Shown piece by piece: positions 5,907-10,305 of a stretch of 10,305 bases of DNA. The notes beneath the pieces were generated by a model that saw only the letters and a program-made list of their open reading frames with translations, was not told where the DNA came from and searched no databases. The stretch's first letter is position 1. Every line of letters begins with the position of its first letter. This DNA comes from Bacteroidales bacterium (lineage in GTDB: Bacteria; Bacteroidota; Bacteroidia; Bacteroidales; UBA932): the NCBI GenBank assembly GCA_021443605.1, contig JABUTQ010000246.1:1-10305 (forward strand). The letters are read 5' to 3'. The position numbers were made by a program, and so were the translations under genes.

Positions 5907-6989
5907 ATGAATATGTCCACGAAGATATTGTATTACGGAATCGCAATAACCGTCTTGAGTTGCATAGTTTCATGCACATCACGTGGTGGAAGCAGGAGGG
6001 ACAATAAGGCGGAATATGCACCCGAAATAAACCAGGTTGAGGTGGTTGCGCTCGAAAAAACCGATTTCTCAAGACAATTGGTTTCAAACGGGAAGCTCTC
6101 TGCGGCGGGGCGGGCCTCGCTCTATTTCACAACGAGCGGCGTGATTGCGAAAATAGCCGTGGAAAACGGCGCGAGAGTTCAGAAGGGGGCATTGCTCGGC
6201 AAGATAGAAGACCGTGAGGTGGTGTTGAACCTTGAATCTGCAACCCTGTCTCTCAAAAAGGCTGAGTTGGAGCTGTTTGATTTTCTTGCAAAACTTGGAT
6301 ACAAAGCCGGAGATACCTTGTCTATGGAGAAAAGTGTTCTGGATATGGCAAAGATGCGCTCGGGATACAGCGAGACCAAAAACTCTTATGAGAGGGCAAG
6401 GATTGCGCTTGACGGGGCGAGTGTCGTGGCTCCATTTGCCGGCAAGATTGCCGACTTGAAAGCAAAGCGTTTTGACAAGACAAATTCAGATGCATTCTGC
6501 ACCATCATAGACGATTCTTCGTTTGACGTTGATTTCACAGTGATGGAGTCTGAATATTCATTCCTTGCCAAAGGTTTGACCGTCAAGGTGTTGCCATTTG
6601 CGGACCTTACAAGGACAATTGAAGGCAAGATTACCTCGATCAATCCATCCGTTGATAGCAAAGGGCAGATAATGGTGAGGGCAAGGATTCCCAATGATGG
6701 TACTCTCATCGACGGAATGAACGTCAAGGTTATGGTGGAGCGGACTATTCCCGGGCAGCTGGTTGTCCCTAAGAGCGCAGTGGTGGTCAGGGATTATATG
6801 GATGTTCTCTTCACTTATACGGATGACGGCAAAGCCCACTGGATATATGTAAATATCCTCAATTCAAACAGCACCTCACACGCCGTCGCTGCAAATGAGA
6901 CTCGCGGGGCAGTGCTGAATGAGGGAGACAGGGTAATCGTATCCGGCAATCTCAACCTTGCAGACGGCTCGTCCGTTGTACTTAAATAA
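5907..6989 (+). CDS. RND efflux periplasmic adaptor (membrane-fusion protein), lipoprotein
   Basis: A 360-residue HlyD/AcrA-family adaptor that links the inner-membrane RND permease to the TolC-family channel. The N terminus is a lipoprotein signal with Cys23 (IVSC) as the most likely lipidated residue; Cys19 is an alternative. SGVIAKIAVENGARVQKGALLGKIED is the first half of the biotinyl/lipoyl-like domain, followed by an alpha-helical hairpin (LESATLSLKKAELELFDF through YERARIAL) and the returning half-motif VVAPFAGKIADLKAK. Beta-barrel and membrane-proximal domains follow, including GMNVKVMVERTIPGQLVVPKSAVV and the closing EGDRVIVSGNLNLADGSSV. ATG 5913 is a second possible start two codons later. 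It is separated from the RND gene by a single nucleotide. Confidence 0.93.
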   Translation: MNMSTKILYYGIAITVLSCIVSCTSRGGSRRDNKAEYAPEINQVEVVALEKTDFSRQLVSNGKLSAAGRASLYFTTSGVIAKIAVENGARVQKGALLGKIEDREVVLNLESATLSLKKAELELFDFLAKLGYKAGDTLSMEKSVLDMAKMRSGYSETKNSYERARIALDGASVVAPFAGKIADLKAKRFDKTNSDAFCTIIDDSSFDVDFTVMESEYSFLAKGLTVKVLPFADLTRTIEGKITSINPSVDSKGQIMVRARIPNDGTLIDGMNVKVMVERTIPGQLVVPKSAVVVRDYMDVLFTYTDDGKAHWIYVNILNSNSTSHAVAANETRGAVLNEGDRVIVSGNLNLADGSSVVLK

Positions 6990-6990
6990 T

Positions 6991-9900
6991 ATGCTTAAGC
7001 GCATTATTGATAGACCGATTTCTGTGACGATGGTGATTTTTGTAGCCATTGTCCTTGGAGTCGTGAGCACAAATCTACTTCCAATTTCTCTGATACCGGA
7101 GGTGGATGTGCCGTATATCACGGTGCAAGTGGCTGATGCACAGATGTCTGCTCGAGAGCTTGATGAAAGTGTGATAAAGCCTCTTCGCCAACAGTTGATA
7201 CAGATAAACGGGTTGGCAGACATCCGCAGCGAGTCTAAGGACGGTAGTGGCATGATAAATCTCTCTTTCAGCCACGGGGCTGACATCAATTATCTTTTCG
7301 TGGAGGTGAACGAGAAGATAGACCGCTCGATGTCTTCACTTCCGGACATAACTCGGCCGAAAGTGTTGAAAACCAGCGCTACCGATATTCCTGCATTCTA
7401 TGTGAACATAACATTGAAAGAGGGCTCTACAAGTACTTTCGCAGATATGAGCCGTTTCGCGCAAGATGTTGTCACAAAGCGGATTGAACAGCTTCCGGAA
7501 GTGGCTATGGTGGATGTGAGCGGTTTTGTTGAAGAAGAGATACTGATTGTCCCTGACAGGGAGAAACTCGTTCAGGCGGGGCTCAATATGGAACGCTTCG
7601 AAAGCATAGTTCGCGGAGCCAACGTCAATCTTGGCTCCCTCACGATAACGGATGGCGAATACAGATACAACGTTAAGTTTCTTGCCGACGTAACCTCTGC
7701 AGAAGACATTGCAAACGTGTGGTTCAAGTCGGAAGGGAGATTGTTCCAATTGAAAGACGTTGCAGATGTGCGGGTGCAGGAGGCAAAGCGAATCGGAATG
7801 GTGCGTTCAAGTTGCACTGCCGCAGTAAGTATGGCTGTAATCAAGCAGGGGCAGGCAAGGATGTCCGATTTGCAGAGCGGTATGAATAGCCTCTTGTCAA
7901 ACTTTGAGAAAGATTATCCAGACATAAGTTTCGAACTTACCCGTGACCAGACCGAATTATTGAGATATTCCATCAATAATCTTATCAAGAACATAATAAT
8001 GGGCGTGCTCCTTGCATGTATCGTTATCTTCTTGTTTATGAAGGACTTCCGCTCGCCGGCTCTTGTCTCGCTGACTATGCCTGTCGCCCTTGTGTTCTCG
8101 ATGGCATTTTTCTATGTGATGGGATTGTCGCTCAACATAATATCCCTCTCCGGCCTCCTGTTGGGAGTTGGTATGATGACAGACAACACAATTATTCTGG
8201 TGGATAACATTACTGCACGTTGGCAGAGGAGCGGCAACCTTCGGGAATCTGTGATCGAAGGGACAAAGGAGGTGACCGGGCCGATGCTCAGTTCTGTGCT
8301 CACCACCTGTGCCGTGTTCATTCCTCTGGTGTTCACAAGCGGAATCGCCGGAACGCTTTTCTACGATCAGGCAATTTCAGTGACAGTGGTGTTGCTCACG
8401 TCTTATCTGGTGACAATCACGGTAATCCCCGTTTATTATTGGTGGTGGTACAAGAATATGCCTTCCTTCAAGCCGAACCCTTTCCTTACAAAGCTCACAA
8501 GCGGCTTTGACGCAGTGAGTTGGGAACATCGCACGATGAAATGGTTTCTTGACCGTCCCGCACTCTCAATCTCAGTTTTTGCGGCTTCGTTCCTTGGCAT
8601 CATACTTTGCTTTATGTATATCCCCAAGGAGAAACTGCCACAGATGACATATAGCGACACGATTCTCGATATAGACTGGAATAGTCAGATTTCGCTTGAA
8701 CAGAATGCCGAAAGGATAGCCGAGATAGAGCAGATAGCATCTTCAAGTTCAACTCAGATTACCTCTTTGATTGGCGTCCAGCAGTTTGTCCTTTCCCACA
8801 GTGGGGATATGGGAATATCTCAGGCCCAGATTTATATGTCCTGTGAAGATATGGATGCCGTTGAAGCTCTGAAACTCAGGATTGAAGAATACTTGAAAGC
8901 TGAATATCCCTCGGCGGCATACTCATTCAAGGCGTCCGGAAACATCTTCGATATGGTTTTTGCAGGCAACGAGGCCGATTTGATTGCCCGTCTGCGCCCT
9001 GTATCGGCATCGACCATTTATCTTGACAGGCTCAATCCTGTGGTGGGGGAAATCCGAAAGAATTATCCGTCCGTGTCTCCGGTTCCAGTCAAGACAGATG
9101 CAACGTTTGTGGTCAATCCGGAGCTTATGACACTTTACGAAGTGAATTACAGCGAGTTAGCCTCTGCGTTAAAGAATGCCCTCAACGAAAACTTGCTCTT
9201 CTCCATCTTGCAGGGGACAAGGGCAGTCCCGGTGCTCACAGGTGCGGATGCACGCTCACTCTCGCAGATTCTCGATGAGACCACAATCGTAAAAGATGGC
9301 AGAGAGATACCCGTATCTGCCTTTATGTCACAGACTTATGTAGAGGACTTAAAGACAATCGTTTCGGGAGCGGAGGGTAACTATTACCCCGTGGAGATGA
9401 ATCTCGGCAAGACGAAGGCTTCTGCCGTGATGTCCGACATTGAGAATATAATCAATGCCGGAGAAGACTTTGAAGTGAGTTTCGGCGGTGCTGTTTTCTC
9501 AAACAAAAAGTTGGTGAATGAGATGATTGTCATCTTGATTGTTGCCATTCTGCTTTTATATCTGATTCTCGCATCGCAGTTTGAGTCCCTGCTTCAGCCC
9601 CTTATCATCCTGTCTGAAATAGTGATTGACATATTTGCCTCGCTTGTGGTGCTTTGGATATGTGGCATAAGCATCAACCTTATGTCTATGATTGGCCTGA
9701 TTGTCGTTTCGGGAATCGTGATAAACGACTCCATACTCAAGATAGACACCATCAACCGTTTGCGCAGGGATGGGATGGGAATCAGAGAAGCGATTCTGGA
9801 GGCAGGAGAGCGCCGTTTCAAGGCGATTGTGATGACTTCTCTGACCACAATCCTCGCGGTGCTTCCGTTCCTTGGGCGCGGGAATATGGGAGATGACCTG

Positions 9901-10014
9901 CAATATCCTATGTCTGTGGTGATTATTGCCGGAATGACTGTCGGCACGATTGTCAGTGTCTTTATTCTCCCCACGCTGTATCATATAATATACAATGGCA
10001 GAAAGAAATCATAG
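6991..10014 (+). CDS. RND efflux transporter permease (first of two)
   Basis: A 1007-residue inner-membrane pump subunit, close to the usual RND length. It has TM1 at about 8-28, a first periplasmic domain, TM2-TM6 at about 334-490, TM7 at about 523-543, a second periplasmic domain, and TM8-TM12 at about 845-1003. Opening motifs LKRIIDRPISVTMV and PEVDVPYITVQV and the closing MTSLTTILAVLPF are typical of the family. The proton-relay region in TM4 reads MMTDNTIILVDN. Asp398 matches AcrB Asp407, but the AcrB Asp408 position is Asn399. In TM10 (GIVINDSILK) Asn912 replaces AcrB Lys940, with Asp913 next to it and Lys917 further on. It exchanges protons for substrates taken from the periplasm or membrane; the substrate is unknown. 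ATG 6991 is preferred over an upstream in-frame TTG (6958), which lies inside the adaptor gene. Confidence 0.95.
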   Translation: MLKRIIDRPISVTMVIFVAIVLGVVSTNLLPISLIPEVDVPYITVQVADAQMSARELDESVIKPLRQQLIQINGLADIRSESKDGSGMINLSFSHGADINYLFVEVNEKIDRSMSSLPDITRPKVLKTSATDIPAFYVNITLKEGSTSTFADMSRFAQDVVTKRIEQLPEVAMVDVSGFVEEEILIVPDREKLVQAGLNMERFESIVRGANVNLGSLTITDGEYRYNVKFLADVTSAEDIANVWFKSEGRLFQLKDVADVRVQEAKRIGMVRSSCTAAVSMAVIKQGQARMSDLQSGMNSLLSNFEKDYPDISFELTRDQTELLRYSINNLIKNIIMGVLLACIVIFLFMKDFRSPALVSLTMPVALVFSMAFFYVMGLSLNIISLSGLLLGVGMMTDNTIILVDNITARWQRSGNLRESVIEGTKEVTGPMLSSVLTTCAVFIPLVFTSGIAGTLFYDQAISVTVVLLTSYLVTITVIPVYYWWWYKNMPSFKPNPFLTKLTSGFDAVSWEHRTMKWFLDRPALSISVFAASFLGIILCFMYIPKEKLPQMTYSDTILDIDWNSQISLEQNAERIAEIEQIASSSSTQITSLIGVQQFVLSHSGDMGISQAQIYMSCEDMDAVEALKLRIEEYLKAEYPSAAYSFKASGNIFDMVFAGNEADLIARLRPVSASTIYLDRLNPVVGEIRKNYPSVSPVPVKTDATFVVNPELMTLYEVNYSELASALKNALNENLLFSILQGTRAVPVLTGADARSLSQILDETTIVKDGREIPVSAFMSQTYVEDLKTIVSGAEGNYYPVEMNLGKTKASAVMSDIENIINAGEDFEVSFGGAVFSNKKLVNEMIVILIVAILLLYLILASQFESLLQPLIILSEIVIDIFASLVVLWICGISINLMSMIGLIVVSGIVINDSILKIDTINRLRRDGMGIREAILEAGERRFKAIVMTSLTTILAVLPFLGRGNMGDDLQYPMSVVIIAGMTVGTIVSVFILPTLYHIIYNGRKKS

Positions 10015-10305
10015 ATTTTCGCCGTTTTCGGTGATTCTGATAATGATTGCGTTGTCTGTGGTGGGCATCGCCTCGCTGCCGTTGCTGAACATTCAGCACA
10101 AGCCCTCAAGCGGGACAAAGTCAATATCAGTATCTTTCTCATATCCGGGGGCTTCTGCCGAGATTGTGGAAGGGGCGGTGACGTGCAAGATTGAAGGGGT
10201 GCTTTCCGGAATTATGGGGAATACGGGGATATCATCCGTTTCTCGCAAAGGGACGGGTACTGTTACGGTGGATTTTGGCAAGGATACCGATATGGCGGCT
10301 GCACG
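9995..10305 (+). CDS. Second RND efflux transporter permease (partial, N-terminal 103 codons)
   Basis: An open frame starting with MAERNHRFSPFSVILI runs off the right edge. TM1 is at about residues 11-30. It is followed by NIQHKPSSGTKSISVSF, YPGASAEIVEGAVTCKIE and GISSVSRKGTGTVTVDFGKDTD, the opening of the first periplasmic domain of an RND permease. The N terminus (FSPFSV, then ASLPLLNIQ) resembles the second permease of paired Bacteroidetes RND operons. It overlaps the end of the first permease gene by 20 nt in another frame, implying coupled translation. The two permeases may form a mixed trimer, as MdtB and MdtC do in E. coli (inference). Nothing can be said about the missing remainder. 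Confidence 0.92.
   Translation, partial: MAERNHRFSPFSVILIMIALSVVGIASLPLLNIQHKPSSGTKSISVSFSYPGASAEIVEGAVTCKIEGVLSGIMGNTGISSVSRKGTGTVTVDFGKDTDMAAA

Noticed and set aside
6958..6990. TTG start for the RND permease inside the adaptor gene
   Set aside because: The added residues (MQTARPLYLNN) do not belong to the family; the usual MLKRII opening begins at ATG 6991, one base after the adaptor stop.
9556..9984. Long reverse-strand open frames inside the RND gene (142 and 126 codons)
   Set aside because: They are antisense to a strongly supported gene, have unnatural His/Arg- or Ile/Pro-rich composition and show no domain.

Overview
The window looks like Bacteroidota DNA, most likely from the order Bacteroidales. 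The signs are a 6-bladed beta-propeller lipoprotein of the type common in that group, a TolC-MFP-RND-RND efflux operon with typical Bacteroidetes sequence signatures, weak or absent Shine-Dalgarno sites, and sequences resembling the Bacteroides -7 box (TAnnTTTG). All supported genes are on the + strand and tightly packed. No RNA genes, insertion sequences or CRISPR arrays were recognised.

Region 1 (1-4269) is an envelope cassette. It holds, in order: the last 32 residues of an upstream protein (possibly another beta-propeller protein); an O-antigen-ligase-like membrane protein with a C-terminal TPR region (112-1404); a small type I signal peptidase whose start overlaps the previous stop as ATGA (1401-2228); a 6-bladed beta-propeller lipoprotein (2290-3396); and a membrane-anchored formylglycine-generating-enzyme-like (SUMF1) protein (3409-4269). 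Gaps are 12 nt, -4 nt, 61 nt and 12 nt, so this is probably one operon with a possible internal promoter at 2229-2290. All products are predicted to act at or beyond the inner membrane. Together they suggest making, cleaving or decorating an exported product, but no substrate is visible in the window.

Region 2 (4270-4421) is the only sizeable non-coding gap (152 nt). It has two small hairpins, an AT-rich stretch, an inverted repeat (AACTTGT/ACAAGTT) around a candidate promoter, and a 27-nt element that matches 23/27 a sequence upstream of the beta-propeller lipoprotein gene.

Region 3 (4422-10305) is a tripartite efflux operon: outer-membrane TolC-family protein, lipoprotein membrane-fusion protein, a full RND permease (1007 aa), and the first 103 codons of a second RND permease overlapping it by 20 nt. 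The layout suggests a two-permease RND pump; the substrate cannot be read from sequence.

The most striking features not explained by the gene list are a 22-base-pair quasi-palindrome inside the SUMF1-like gene (3473-3532) and the shared upstream element at 2238-2264 and 4387-4413.
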